DNA of 18,676 nt, from positions 1-18,676 of the forward strand of contig CANBLA010000009.1 of the NCBI GenBank assembly GCA_947369305.1, written 5' to 3'. A program made the position numbers and the translations under genes. This DNA is from an uncultured Clostridia bacterium (lineage in GTDB: Bacteria > Bacillota_A > Clostridia > TANB77 > CAG-508). This document shows, in pieces, positions 6,521 through 14,386 of the stretch; position 1 is the stretch's first letter, and each line of letters opens with the position of its first letter. The notes beneath the pieces were generated by a model, which was not told the origin of the DNA, did not search any database, and saw nothing but the letters and a program-made list of their open reading frames with translations.

Positions 6521-7807
6521 TTAGAAACTTTGTATGATTTGATATAATTCACTATTCATGATATTTCCTAATAATGTATAAACATCTTCTGTTGTCAATT
6601 CTTGGTATTCTACTACATTGGAAGTATCAAAATCACTTAAGTTCTCATCATATATTGTATTCCCTGATAATTTTATAACACATTCAACTTCATCTGCTTT
6701 CATTGTCATTGCAAAGTTAAAATCATCATTTTCTTCGTTGTATTTTATTGTTCCTTCTAATATCTTCTCATCTTCTTCCAATACTTGATAAGCATATTCT
6801 TCTTCATTTGCTTTTGTAAACTGTACCGTCACTTTGCTATTATCATCTTCTACTGAAATGTCAACTCGTTTTACCTTTTTGTTAAATCCAGTTGTATAAA
6901 CATCCAATATAATATCCATATCCTCTTCTATATCATAATCGTCTAAACTATCTTTCATATCTTGTAAATCTGATTTTACCATTTCACCATCTTCAAAACA
7001 ATTAATAAATTGCTCATTTTCAGATAAGTTTTGGCATACATTTTTAATAACCGACATAAACTCTTGAGCTGAAAGTTTAAGTGTATTTTTTATTACATTT
7101 TCATCCTCTATTTTTGTTTTTTCAGTTGAAAAATATTCATCTTTTAATTGGGTTTTAATTTCTTCTTCAAGAATTGCTTCTGCTTTTTTACCTGTGATTT
7201 TTTGTCCAAAAGTAGTCATACTGGTATCAGCAATTTCAAAAGTTTCATCAGACAGTTCAGCCATGTTAGTTAAAATTGTTTTATCAAAAAGTTCTCCTAA
7301 ATTAATATATAAATTCTGTGATTCAGTTTCTAACTTTAGCTTAGCATCTAACAAAGTCTTATCTGCTTTTGATAGTTGTAATCCAACTAATTCTTCTTGT
7401 GTATTTTTATCAAGTTCTGTTGCAATAAAAATTTTTGTATCGTTTAACAAATTAGCTAATTCTTGCGCTTCTGGTTCGCTACTACTCATTTCTATTTCCA
7501 AATTAGCATTTGCTTTTAACGTATTGTAATCCCTAATTTGTTCCTCACTATTAATCAATTCACTAATTTTTTGATCAAATATGTATCTTGGGCGATTAAT
7601 TGTAACTGCATAATAGACTATTAAGACAACAATTATTACAATAACTGCCAATAAAAACCATATTAATTTGTTTACTTTTTTAGTACTAACGTTTTCTCGA
7701 AATGGTTCAAAACCATTTTCTTTTTCTTGGGTTTGCTTTATTGTCGTTCCACACTTGTCGCATTTTTTTGTCTCTCCGATTTCCTCTCCACAATCTGGAC
7801 ATTTCAT
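6521..7807 (-). CDS. Zinc-ribbon membrane protein with large extracytoplasmic domain
   Basis: A 428-residue protein. It opens with a zinc ribbon, MKCPDCGEEIGETKKCDKCG (two CxxC pairs), a charged linker and one transmembrane helix (about residues 52-74, LIWFLLAVIVIIVVLIVYYAV). An acidic exported domain of about 350 residues, rich in E, D, L and T, follows with no recognisable catalytic motif. The topology (ribbon inside, large domain outside) resembles Gram-positive zinc-ribbon membrane proteins such as the TcaA/YvbJ type, but I cannot assign it to a named family. The start is ATG 7807 with GGAGG 8 nt upstream; the 35 extra upstream residues of the longer frame overlap the promoter. It may share an envelope-related role with the exported protein downstream, although each gene has its own promoter and terminator. 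Confidence 0.85.
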   Translation of the reverse strand: MKCPDCGEEIGETKKCDKCGTTIKQTQEKENGFEPFRENVSTKKVNKLIWFLLAVIVIIVVLIVYYAVTINRPRYIFDQKISELINSEEQIRDYNTLKANANLEIEMSSSEPEAQELANLLNDTKIFIATELDKNTQEELVGLQLSKADKTLLDAKLKLETESQNLYINLGELFDKTILTNMAELSDETFEIADTSMTTFGQKITGKKAEAILEEEIKTQLKDEYFSTEKTKIEDENVIKNTLKLSAQEFMSVIKNVCQNLSENEQFINCFEDGEMVKSDLQDMKDSLDDYDIEEDMDIILDVYTTGFNKKVKRVDISVEDDNSKVTVQFTKANEEEYAYQVLEEDEKILEGTIKYNEENDDFNFAMTMKADEVECVIKLSGNTIYDENLSDFDTSNVVEYQELTTEDVYTLLGNIMNSELYQIIQSF

Positions 7808-7841
7808 ATATTTTTCCTCCTTCATATAGGTTATATGTATT

Positions 7842-7870
7842 AGTTTATTATATTCTACTAAATTTGTCAA
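7842..7870 (-). promoter_or_regulatory. Likely promoter of the 6521-7807 gene
   Basis: On the minus strand, TTGACA (7870-7865), 17-bp spacer, TAAACT (7847-7842). The -35 box is perfect and the -10 box imperfect. A TATAAT nearby is only 12 bp from the -35 box, so it is probably not the one used. Confidence 0.6.
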
Positions 7871-7938
7871 TCTAGCTTCACATTTTTCTTTTATTTTCAT
7901 ATTATAAACCAATAAAACTTAAGAAAGGATTTTAAAAA

Positions 7939-9214
7939 ATGGTTATTTTACGTTTAAATGATACTGGTCCCTATGTTGAACTTCTGCAAAGTACTTTAAA
8001 AAAACTTGGATTTTATCGTGGAGCAATCGATGGAAATTTTGGAATACAAACAGAAAATGCAGTGAAAAATTTTCAAAGAAACTTTGGTTTGTCAAGTGAC
8101 GGAATTGTAGGCAACAATACTTGGAGTGCTCTATTCCCATACATAAATGGATATACTAACTACACCATAAAAAGTGGTGATACTCTTTCTCGCATTGCTC
8201 GAAATTTTTCCACAACTGTTGATAGTATTCTTTATGCCAATCCCGATATTGATGGAGAAAATCTACAAATTGGTCAGCAGATTATTGTCCCTTTTGGTAC
8301 AGTCGTTCCAACTAATATTAGTTATACTTCTGATTTTATGGAGATGAATTTGTCCGCTTTAAAGACAATTTATCCATTTTTAGAGATTTCAATGATTGGT
8401 ACGAGTGTTTTGGGAAAAAACATTCCAGTTGTCAAGTTTGGAAATGGTTCGAAAGAAGTGTTTTATTGTGCTTCAACTCATCGGAAATGAATGGATTACA
8501 ACACCACTTTTGATGAAATTTTTAGAGAATTTATCAAAAAGTTATGTAAATGGAATGCAAATTTATGGGCAAGATCCACGCGAATTATTTGGAGAAGTTT
8601 CCCTTTATTTAGTTCCAATGGTTAATCCAGATGGTGTTGATTTAGTTACAGGTTTAATCTCTGAAGGTTCTCGTGCTTATTCTGAGGCACAAATAATTTC
8701 AAATAATTTTCCAGATATTCCTTTTCCAAGCGGATGGAAAGCCAATATTGAAGGAATCGACTTAAATCTCCAATTCCCAGCTGGTTGGGAACAAGCCAAA
8801 GAAATCAAATATGCACAAGGCTTTGATAAACCAGCACCACGTGACTTTGTTGGCTATGGTCCATTAACTGCACCAGAATCTGTGGCACTTTACAATTTTA
8901 CTTTACGCCATAATTTCCAATTAATGATTACTTATCATACACAAGGACGTGTTATTTACTACAAATATCAAGACATCACACCTCCAAATTCAACACAAAT
9001 TGCTAACCTTTTTGCACAAGTTTCTGGTTACTCCGTAGAAGAAGTTCCAACAAATTCTAGTTTTGCTGGATATAAGGATTGGTTTGTATATTACTATAAC
9101 CGCCCTGGTTTCACCATTGAAGTTGGACTTGGCACAAATCCTATCCCAATTTCTCAATTTGATGGAATTTATCGTGAAAATTTAGGAATTTTGGTTTTGG
9201 GGATGTTACAATAA
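7939..9214 (+). CDS. LysM/peptidoglycan-binding M14 metallopeptidase (gamma-D-glutamyl-diaminopimelate endopeptidase type); +1 shift at CGG
   Basis: Hydrolyses peptide cross-bridges of peptidoglycan in characterised relatives (endopeptidase I type). In order: a PG_binding_1 domain (about 5-68; [17 protein letters not shown] ... [11 protein letters not shown]), one LysM (about 74-119; [16 protein letters not shown] ... IGQQIIVP) and an M14 carboxypeptidase domain (about 125-424). Zinc ligands are H181 and E184 (STHGNEW) and H333 (TYHTQG); the catalytic glutamate is E394 (GFTIEVG). There is no clear signal peptide. AAAGGA precedes the ATG by 9 nt. The frame is broken between H181 and E184: CAT CGG AAA TGA. 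Skipping the C of CGG (8482) gives CAT GGA AAT GAA TGG and the rest of the domain is intact, 424 residues in total. Unshifted, a 183-residue protein with only the cell-wall-binding part and the first zinc ligand would result. Confidence 0.92.
8482..8484 (+). other. +1 frameshift site 3: CGG codon 182 of the M14 peptidase
   Basis: Zero frame: TCA ACT CAT CGG AAA TGA. Shifted frame: TCA ACT CAT GGA AAT GAA TGG ATT ACA, giving S-T-H-G-N-E-W-I-T. The small residue (G or A) between the zinc histidine and N/R-E is typical of the family, so the shift restores the HxxE zinc site exactly. Confidence 0.93.
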
Positions 9215-9267
9215 AAGCCTTAATTTATTATAAAATGGATTCTAAAATACTACATTAATTACAAAAC

Positions 9268-9311
9268 AACAACCCTAAAATACGCTGATATTTCAACATT
9301 TTAGGGTTGTT
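9268..9311. terminator. Hairpin terminator between the M14 gene and tRNA-Ser
   Basis: A 14-bp stem AACAACCCTAAAAT / ATTTTAGGGTTGTT with a 16-nt loop. On the minus strand it follows the tRNA closely and is trailed by GTTTTGTAATT, so it most likely ends the tRNA transcript. It may also stop transcription from the M14 gene. Confidence 0.75.
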
Positions 9312-9316
9312 AAACT

Positions 9317-9409
9317 TGGCGGAGTGAGTGGGATTCGAACCCACGGGCCCTCGCAAAAGGACTACTACAGTTCCAGTGTAGCTCGTTATGACCACTTCGA
9401 TATCACTCC
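9317..9409 (-). tRNA. tRNA-Ser, anticodon GGA, CCA encoded
   Basis: Acceptor stem GGAGTGA / TCACTCC, short D stem TCG/CGA, anticodon stem CTACA / TGTAG with loop CTGGAAC (anticodon GGA, reads UCC/UCU). The long class II variable arm (GTCCT / AGGGC around a six-base loop) and T arm GTGGG-TTCGAAT-CCCAC are present. The discriminator is G, as expected for serine, followed by CCA. It is the only tRNA in the window, so it cannot show whether a CGG-reading tRNA exists. Confidence 0.97.
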
Positions 9410-9410
9410 A

Positions 9411-9434
9411 TGTTATGATAAAATTATCATAACA
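9411..9434. repeat. Perfect inverted repeat overlapping the tRNA promoter -10 box
   Basis: TGTTATGATA - AAAT - TATCATAACA, a perfect 10-bp palindrome with a 4-nt centre. It lies between FtsW and the tRNA and covers the -10 box and likely start of tRNA transcription. It could be an operator or a weak hairpin; there is no strong T-run on the minus strand. Confidence 0.7.
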
Positions 9435-9454
9435 TATTTTAACTTAATGGTCAA
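9426..9454 (-). promoter_or_regulatory. Promoter of tRNA-Ser
   Basis: On the minus strand, TTGACC (9454-9449), 17-bp spacer, TATGAT (9431-9426), with an extended -10 TG. The -10 box is 16 nt from the mature tRNA 5' end. Confidence 0.75.
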
Positions 9455-9458
9455 GTTC

Positions 9459-10841
9459 TTAATTTGTAATACCCCTTAAATCCCCATTTTTTTTTGCAAT
9501 ATCCTTCCTACGGTATACCGATAATACTAATGCTAAACACACCATATTTACAATCAAATCCTGCCTTCCATATGAAATAAAAGGAATATTAATATTGGTC
9601 TTAAATCCCAAATTAAAATTCATGAGCAAATTAAAAATACTTTGCAAAATAAACAAACTAGCTATTCCAACTACTATTAACTTCCCATACATATCTTTCA
9701 TTTTTACAACATTCATTATCAATTTAACACTAAATGCCAAAATTGCAAGCACCATTCCTACACTTAACATCCAGCCATAATGTGCCAAAATTGAAATAAA
9801 TGCAAAATTTGTACCTTCGTCAAATAGGTCCAAAGCATTACTCATATTGTCTGCTTCCCCCAATAAATTAGCTGATTCTAAAATCATATTTTGTTGTACT
9901 CCAATCCAACCTCTTCCCATTGGATCTTGCTCTGGCAAAATTGAAACAATTAGACGATTCCAAGCCATTGGAATCACAAAAACTGTAAACAATATCCCCA
10001 TTACAATCGGAATACCCCATAAAATAGTAAGATACCTTTTTCTGTTTTTTGTATATTCTAATAATTTTACAGTTGCTATCATCAAATATACTATTGCCAA
10101 AACAAACATTAGAGATCTTGCAGACATTATTTCTAGCAAGAATAGAGAAATTCCACTCAAAAATATAATTTTTAAAACACTCAAATTTATAGTCTTTTCC
10201 TTTTGTAGGAATCCAATTCTCAAATTTTTATTTTTGTCAACATTTTCAACAAATCCGATAAAGGCTAAAATATAAAGTGGAACAGCAAGCATCGGTGTAT
10301 AAATACTAAAACCACAAATAAAAATATACGTACTAGCACCATTGACTTGTAAACCAAATTTAGCTGTCACAATCAATAAAACTGTTGCAACCACATACAA
10401 ATAGTTCGAGAATTTGAAAATCTTTCGATAATCAAAAAAATAAACAATCATACTAAAAACAGCTCCCCCTAATAATGTAACCATATATCTAGACATCGAA
10501 GCAAAGTATGGAACTACCCCTTTATCATCCACATAATCCCAACAATTGATTGCTCTTGTAAAAGTCACTAAACTTCCAAAAGCAATCAAAATCAATGTAA
10601 GTACCAACAATTTCCAATCCAATTTCGGACGATGAATTTTATTTAACTTTTTACCAATTTCTTTAGCGTCTCCCATTTGTTTGATCGCTTCTTCCTCAGC
10701 TTCGGTTTCTTTCATACCTTCCAAAATATAATGTTCCTTTGCCTCAAGCAAATGATTCTCCATCTCTTCTGCAATTTCCTTGCGAATTGGCTGATATTTA
10801 ATTTGCTCACACACATAATCTAAAAATTCTCTAATTTTCAA
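9459..10841 (-). CDS. FtsW/RodA/SpoVE-family membrane protein with N-terminal permease-prefix region
   Basis: A SEDS-family polytopic protein; characterised members polymerise peptidoglycan glycan strands from lipid II. Residues 1-60 form a soluble helical permease-prefix segment (REFLDYVCEQI ... EAEEEAIKQMGD) common in Firmicutes genes paired with PadR regulators. About ten transmembrane helices follow, with the family's C-terminal signature INIPFISYGRQDLIVNMVCLALVLSVYRR in place (usually PFISYGGSS). The longest frame begins at a GTG touching the binding site. The better start is TTG 10841, 8 nt after GGGAGG, giving 460 residues. It overlaps the PadR stop by 11 nt, so it is translationally coupled to its likely regulator. 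This is probably not the housekeeping divisome gene, given the fused prefix and PadR partner. The family is firm; the specific role is inferred. Confidence 0.9.
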   Translation of the reverse strand: MKIREFLDYVCEQIKYQPIRKEIAEEMENHLLEAKEHYILEGMKETEAEEEAIKQMGDAKEIGKKLNKIHRPKLDWKLLVLTLILIAFGSLVTFTRAINCWDYVDDKGVVPYFASMSRYMVTLLGGAVFSMIVYFFDYRKIFKFSNYLYVVATVLLIVTAKFGLQVNGASTYIFICGFSIYTPMLAVPLYILAFIGFVENVDKNKNLRIGFLQKEKTINLSVLKIIFLSGISLFLLEIMSARSLMFVLAIVYLMIATVKLLEYTKNRKRYLTILWGIPIVMGILFTVFVIPMAWNRLIVSILPEQDPMGRGWIGVQQNMILESANLLGEADNMSNALDLFDEGTNFAFISILAHYGWMLSVGMVLAILAFSVKLIMNVVKMKDMYGKLIVVGIASLFILQSIFNLLMNFNLGFKTNINIPFISYGRQDLIVNMVCLALVLSVYRRKDIAKKNGDLRGITN

Positions 10842-11169
10842 ATAAAACACCTCCCAACACTTGATTCATTCCATTTTTAAATTGTTTCCATTCTTCTTTT
10901 TGTGCTTTTAAATGTTTTCTTCCTTCCTTGGTGATAGAATAATACTTTCTTTTTTTTGCAGTTGATTCGTCCCAATAGGAAGAAATCCAGCCTTTTTCCT
11001 CCAAAGAATGTAAAATAGGATATAATGTACCCTCCTTTAGCTCAAATACACCTTCTGATCTTTCTTTTAAATCTTTCATCATCTCATAACCATACATATT
11101 TTCTGTCTCCAATAGTCTTAAAACCAGCAGACTAGTACTTCCTTTTAACAATTCTTTATTAATTTTCAT
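10831..11169 (-). CDS. PadR-family transcriptional regulator
   Basis: A 112-residue PadR winged-helix protein: LLKGSTSLLVLRLLETENMYGYEMMKDL (helices 1-2), then FELKEGTLYPILHSLEEKGWISSYW (recognition helix and wing start) and KKRKYYSITKEGRKHL (wing). The C-terminal helix for dimerisation is short, as in subfamily 2. AAGGAGG lies 6 nt before the ATG. It is the first gene of a two-gene unit with the FtsW/RodA-like protein. PadR proteins usually repress their own operon, and the promoter region carries two near-identical TAYCTAGGTA boxes that would suit this. The ligand is unknown. Confidence 0.95.
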   Translation of the reverse strand: MKINKELLKGSTSLLVLRLLETENMYGYEMMKDLKERSEGVFELKEGTLYPILHSLEEKGWISSYWDESTAKKRKYYSITKEGRKHLKAQKEEWKQFKNGMNQVLGGVLFEN

Positions 11170-11190
11170 TTTTCCTCCTTATATATCGAT

Positions 11191-11225
11191 TACCTAGGTA
11201 TTTTTATGCATTGTATATCTAGGTA
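11191..11225 (-). promoter_or_regulatory. Putative PadR operator boxes
   Basis: A perfect palindrome TACCTAGGTA (11191-11200) lies just downstream of the -10 box. A one-mismatch copy TATCTAGGTA (11216-11225) lies in the promoter spacer, 25 bp away. Their position suits autorepression by the PadR protein encoded immediately downstream. Confidence 0.65.
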
Positions 11226-11238
11226 TTAAAAATGTCAA
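11210..11238 (-). promoter_or_regulatory. Promoter of the PadR-FtsW operon
   Basis: On the minus strand, TTGACA (11238-11233), 17-bp spacer, TACAAT (11215-11210). Confidence 0.85.
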
Positions 11239-11256
11239 GAGATTTTGCAAAAAAAA

Positions 11257-11288
11257 TTTAAATATGACATCAAAATGTCATATTTAAA
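11257..11288 (-). terminator. Terminator of the sigma/anti-sigma operon (repeat copy 1)
   Basis: A 14-bp stem TTTAAATATGACAT / ATGTCATATTTAAA with loop CAAA, followed on the minus strand by a run of eight T, 1 nt past the TAG stop. Its core is identical over 30 bases to the hairpin at 12829-12860. Confidence 0.9.
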
Positions 11289-11289
11289 T

Positions 11290-12267
11290 CTACTCTTTTA
11301 ACAATTCATTTACATACTCCTCATAATCAAATTCCTCTATTTCATATCCCTCCAAATCTGGCATTTCCACATCTTCCTCTGTAACAGACTCAAATTCATA
11401 ATGATACTCCTTAATACTCTCTGCTCTACGTTTTGGAATATTCGTACCTGTATAATATTCCAGTACTGAAACACCTCCAAAGTGCATAATTGGCAAACCT
11501 GTATCCATATCCACCCATAATTTTGTATCTTCTAATTCTAAAACATAATATTTGCGTCCAATTTGCTCATGGTCAGTCGAAATTTTAGTATAAAACGGCG
11601 CACCAAGCCTTAATCTCCAATACTGTGGCTGATTTGATAACCAAATCGGATTAGAAATGCCACTAAATCTATATTTATCTATTGTATATGGTAGCGACTT
11701 CTCTTTTCTTGCCTTCTTTTCTTCTTCACGAATCCAATAGCATTCTTTGGGATTTTCGTTAATATCTCCATAACAAGTTCCCAATTTTTCAAAAATTTCC
11801 CCATCTCTTTCATAATGATGAACTACTTTATATTTTCCATCCTTAAACCAGATTCTCTGAACCTCTATTCCATCTTCATCAAAACCAAGTGTTACCATTT
11901 GCTCAATATAAAAATTTTCACTTTCAAACTGTTTTTCCACTTTTTTCGCAACCCCAGTCATAATACTAAATTTATATACATACACACTTACAAAAATACC
12001 GACAAATAGAAGTAGCACAAATAGATTCGCCAGTAAAAATGATTTTATCGTATTTTTTCTTCTTACTCTTTTTAAATAATCAATTTGCATTTTCTGATTT
12101 TCTTGATTTTTTTCTATATCCTTTCTGATTTCCCTTAATTTATGCTGACATTTCTCACATTCTATCAAGTGTCTATCCACTATTTTTTTCGACTTTACAT
12201 TTAAAATTTTATCCACATAACTAAACAATAAGTCTTGTACTAACTCACATTCTGTTTTTTTATCCAT
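11290..12267 (-). CDS. Transmembrane zinc-finger anti-sigma factor
   Basis: A 325-residue partner of the ECF sigma factor encoded directly upstream. The N-terminal cytoplasmic ZAS/zf-HC2 motif is C7 ... H33-LIE-C37-EK-C40, which in this family binds zinc and sequesters the sigma factor. One transmembrane helix (about 77-98) leads to an external domain of about 225 residues. That domain starts GVAKKVEKQFESENFY and ends EYHYEFESVTEEDVEMPDLEGYEI; both blocks recur in the protein encoded at 16858-17523, so the two sensor domains are paralogous. The start ATG 12267 overlaps the sigma stop by 8 nt, with GGAGGAAAAGGAGA upstream, giving translational coupling. The signal sensed is unknown. Confidence 0.92.
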   Translation of the reverse strand: MDKKTECELVQDLLFSYVDKILNVKSKKIVDRHLIECEKCQHKLREIRKDIEKNQENQKMQIDYLKRVRRKNTIKSFLLANLFVLLLFVGIFVSVYVYKFSIMTGVAKKVEKQFESENFYIEQMVTLGFDEDGIEVQRIWFKDGKYKVVHHYERDGEIFEKLGTCYGDINENPKECYWIREEEKKARKEKSLPYTIDKYRFSGISNPIWLSNQPQYWRLRLGAPFYTKISTDHEQIGRKYYVLELEDTKLWVDMDTGLPIMHFGGVSVLEYYTGTNIPKRRAESIKEYHYEFESVTEEDVEMPDLEGYEIEEFDYEEYVNELLKE

Positions 12268-12751
12268 TCTCCTTTTCCTCCTTTATTTTTTGTTTTGCAC
12301 GAAAAAAAGTTACCCTCGCCCAGTTGGCTGTCTTTCCCAAAATGTCAGCAATCTCGATAAAACTTAAATTTCCCATAGTTCTTAAATACACAACTTCTTT
12401 GGATAATTCATCTAATTCTTGCAATTTTTTAAAAAACTCCAGTTTTTGTTCATTCTTTACTACTAAATTTTCAACTGTATTTTCTGTTTTCAAATTTTCT
12501 GTTAATTCTTCCAACGAAACGGATACACTTTTCTTATTCTTCTTTAGTTCCTGATACCACAAATGTTTTGCAATCTGGCAGAGCCATGTTGAAACTTTAC
12601 ATTCACCTCGAAATTGACGAATTTTCTTCAAAGCAATCACAAACGTTTCTTGCGTCAAATCCTCGGCAATTTGAGTATTTCCACTCACACAAAGCAAATA
12701 TTTATAAACTGAACTCGAATACTGCTGATAAATTTCTTCCATGCCATGCAT
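12260..12751 (-). CDS. ECF-type RNA polymerase sigma factor
   Basis: A 163-residue sigma-70 family factor of the extracytoplasmic function group. Region 2 runs YSSSVYKYLLCVSGN ... AEDLTQETFVIALKKIRQF ... STWLCQIAKHLWYQELKK (about 10-70). A short linker leads to region 4 (about 110-158; LSKEVVYLRTMGNLSFIEIADILGKTANWARVTFFRAKQKI, the -35-binding helix-turn-helix). The start is ATG 12751 (MHGMEEIYQQY), 8 nt after AAGGAGG. The longer frame's 11 extra residues would include the binding site itself. It is coupled to the anti-sigma gene. ECF factors typically activate their own promoter; a possible non-sigma-A promoter lies just upstream. Confidence 0.95.
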   Translation of the reverse strand: MHGMEEIYQQYSSSVYKYLLCVSGNTQIAEDLTQETFVIALKKIRQFRGECKVSTWLCQIAKHLWYQELKKNKKSVSVSLEELTENLKTENTVENLVVKNEQKLEFFKKLQELDELSKEVVYLRTMGNLSFIEIADILGKTANWARVTFFRAKQKIKEEKENG

Positions 12752-12777
12752 ACATCCTTCCTCCTTATATTTGATAA

Positions 12778-12803
12778 GAGACAATTTCTCTCGTTTTATT
12801 ACA
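12778..12803 (-). promoter_or_regulatory. Possible ECF-type autoregulatory promoter
   Basis: On the minus strand, TGTAAT (12803-12798), then 15 bases to GTCTC (12782-12778), reminiscent of the TGAAAC-N16-CGTC layout of Firmicutes ECF promoters. No good sigma-A promoter is seen in this gap. Weak, single-site inference. Confidence 0.3.
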
Positions 12804-12828
12804 AATTTTTTTCGATTTAAGAAAAAAA

Positions 12829-12860
12829 ATTAAATATGACATCAAAATGTCATATTTAAT
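12829..12860 (-). terminator. Terminator of the GntR/ABC operon (repeat copy 2)
   Basis: A 14-bp stem ATTAAATATGACAT / ATGTCATATTTAAT with loop CAAA, followed on the minus strand by a T-run (12829-12822), 4 nt past the permease stop. Its core is identical to the hairpin at 11257-11288. Confidence 0.9.
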
Positions 12861-12864
12861 TTTC

Positions 12865-13527
12865 CTAAATTTCCTTCCTACTAAAAATTCTAACCGAAAT
12901 TCGATAGGACACAAAATATAAACCAATCACCACAATTACAAGCACAAGCCAACCATAATGCTCTAACATATTCCCAAGCTCCTCTAATGAAAATGGCGAA
13001 ACTTTCATAAAAAATGCTGTCGCAGCCGAAATTACAAATGTTACAAAAATAACCATGATCATTTGAATTAATCTGCCTTTTTCTGCGCCAAATTTATACA
13101 TAATCGGTATTTGAAACATCTGTAAAACCATTATCCCAAAAAAGCTTCCCACCGTTGATAATAAACAAGCAAAGAGTTGCTCCATATTTCCCATTTTAAT
13201 CCATTGAAAAACAATAGCCGAAATGTTTCCCACGATAGCACCAATAATCGTCAATAAAAGAACATAACAATATCTAGCTTTTACCATATCTTTTCGCGTC
13301 ACAGGAAATGTCAAAACATAGCGATCCGAATTTGCTAGGTTATCATAACTAAAACTAGAGGTTGCCATCATTCCAAACATTACTGTAAACACAATCGGAA
13401 TAAATGAAACTTCTACATTATCTAAAAAACCAGCCATAAAAAATATAACAATGAAAAATAAAATCGTTGATTTATATGTTTTGATATTTCTCAAATCCTT
13501 CATAATTAATCCTTTTAAAATATTCAT
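12865..13527 (-). CDS. ABC-2 type transporter permease
   Basis: A 220-residue membrane protein with about six hydrophobic segments (for example TILFFIVIFFMAGFL, FIPIVFTVMFGMMATSSF, VLLLTIIGAIVGNISAIVF, WLVLVIVVIGLYFVSY). The cytoplasmic loop DNLANSDRYVLTFPVTRKDMVKARY is typical of the small ABC-2 permeases (ABC2_membrane_5) that pair with YtrB/BcrA-like ATPases. It starts immediately after the TAA of the ATPase gene, with AAAGGGGGAG just upstream. Third gene of the GntR-ATPase-permease operon. Substrate unknown; in related operons the system responds to cell-wall-active compounds. Confidence 0.9.
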   Translation of the reverse strand: MNILKGLIMKDLRNIKTYKSTILFFIVIFFMAGFLDNVEVSFIPIVFTVMFGMMATSSFSYDNLANSDRYVLTFPVTRKDMVKARYCYVLLLTIIGAIVGNISAIVFQWIKMGNMEQLFACLLSTVGSFFGIMVLQMFQIPIMYKFGAEKGRLIQMIMVIFVTFVISAATAFFMKVSPFSLEELGNMLEHYGWLVLVIVVIGLYFVSYRISVRIFSRKEI

Positions 13528-14385
13528 TTACTTCTCCCCCTTTGTTTGAATCAACATAATCTCATCTATGCTAGGTTTATCTATAATTGACACATTATAT
13601 TTGTTCTGAAACGCAAATTTATCTTCCACTAAAATATCATATTCATAACGATTTTTCTTATATTTCACATAATGTTTTTTATCTATCTTTTTAAAATCTT
13701 CCTCCGAACATTTCACAATTCCATATTTTTCTAATAACTCATCTCGCGTTTTAGAAAATATGATTTCTCCCTGGCTAATAAACGTAATATAGTCCGCAAT
13801 ATGCTCCAAATCAGAAGTAATATGGCTTGAAATCAAAATCGAATGTTCTTCATCTTGTATAAAATCTTGAAAAACATCTAAAATTTCACTTCTGGCAACA
13901 GGATCTAACCCTGAAGTTGGTTCATCCAAAATCAAAAATTTCGGATGATGCGAAAGTGCTACTGCAATTTTTATTTTCATTTTCATCCCACTTGAATACT
14001 CTTTTACCATTTTATTTCTTGGTAATTTAAAAGTTTCTATGTACTGAAAATACAAATCTTTATCCCAATTTTGATACATATTTTTCATAATCTCATGAAT
14101 ATCCACCGGATTCAAATAATCTGACAAAAAACTATCTTCCAATACAACACCAATTTCTTCTTTGACTTGTCTTTCATGCTTTACATGATCCAAACCAAAC
14201 ACCGTAATTTCTCCAGCATCTTTTTTTACAATATTTAAAATGGCTTTTAGGGTTGTTGTTTTACCTGCACCGTTTTCTCCAATTAAACCCATAATCATTC
14301 CTTTTGGAAGATCTAAATTTATATTTTTGAGTTCAAATCCATCATATTTTTTGCATAAATCCTTGATTTCTAACACATTTTCCAT
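13528..14385 (-). CDS. ABC transporter ATP-binding protein (YtrB/BcrA-like)
   Basis: A 285-residue ATPase powering the permease encoded next. Walker A GLIGENGAGKTTT, a short Q-loop region, signature EYSSGMKMKI, Walker B FLILDEPTSGLDP and H-loop SSHITSDLE are all present. A C-terminal extension of about 70 residues (KCSEEDFKKIDKKHYVKYKK ... IDEIMLI) is usual for this subfamily. The start is ATG 14385 (MENVLEIKDL), preceded by AGAGGAGAATTAGA. It begins 1 nt after the GntR stop; the longer frame runs back into the regulator gene and is not real. Expression should follow the GntR repressor. Confidence 0.95.
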   Translation of the reverse strand: MENVLEIKDLCKKYDGFELKNINLDLPKGMIMGLIGENGAGKTTTLKAILNIVKKDAGEITVFGLDHVKHERQVKEEIGVVLEDSFLSDYLNPVDIHEIMKNMYQNWDKDLYFQYIETFKLPRNKMVKEYSSGMKMKIKIAVALSHHPKFLILDEPTSGLDPVARSEILDVFQDFIQDEEHSILISSHITSDLEHIADYITFISQGEIIFSKTRDELLEKYGIVKCSEEDFKKIDKKHYVKYKKNRYEYDILVEDKFAFQNKYNVSIIDKPSIDEIMLIQTKGEK

Positions 14386-14386
14386 T

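Noticed and set aside
7943..8140. Minus-strand ORF of 65 codons under the M14 gene
   Set aside because: It is the antisense shadow of the peptidoglycan-binding domain, with no binding site or promoter.
597..8490. UGA recoded as a sense codon, since three of the shifted zero frames hit TGA
   Set aside because: Reading through TGA in the zero frame does not give the conserved sequence; only the +1 frame does. The kinase gene ends normally at TGA.
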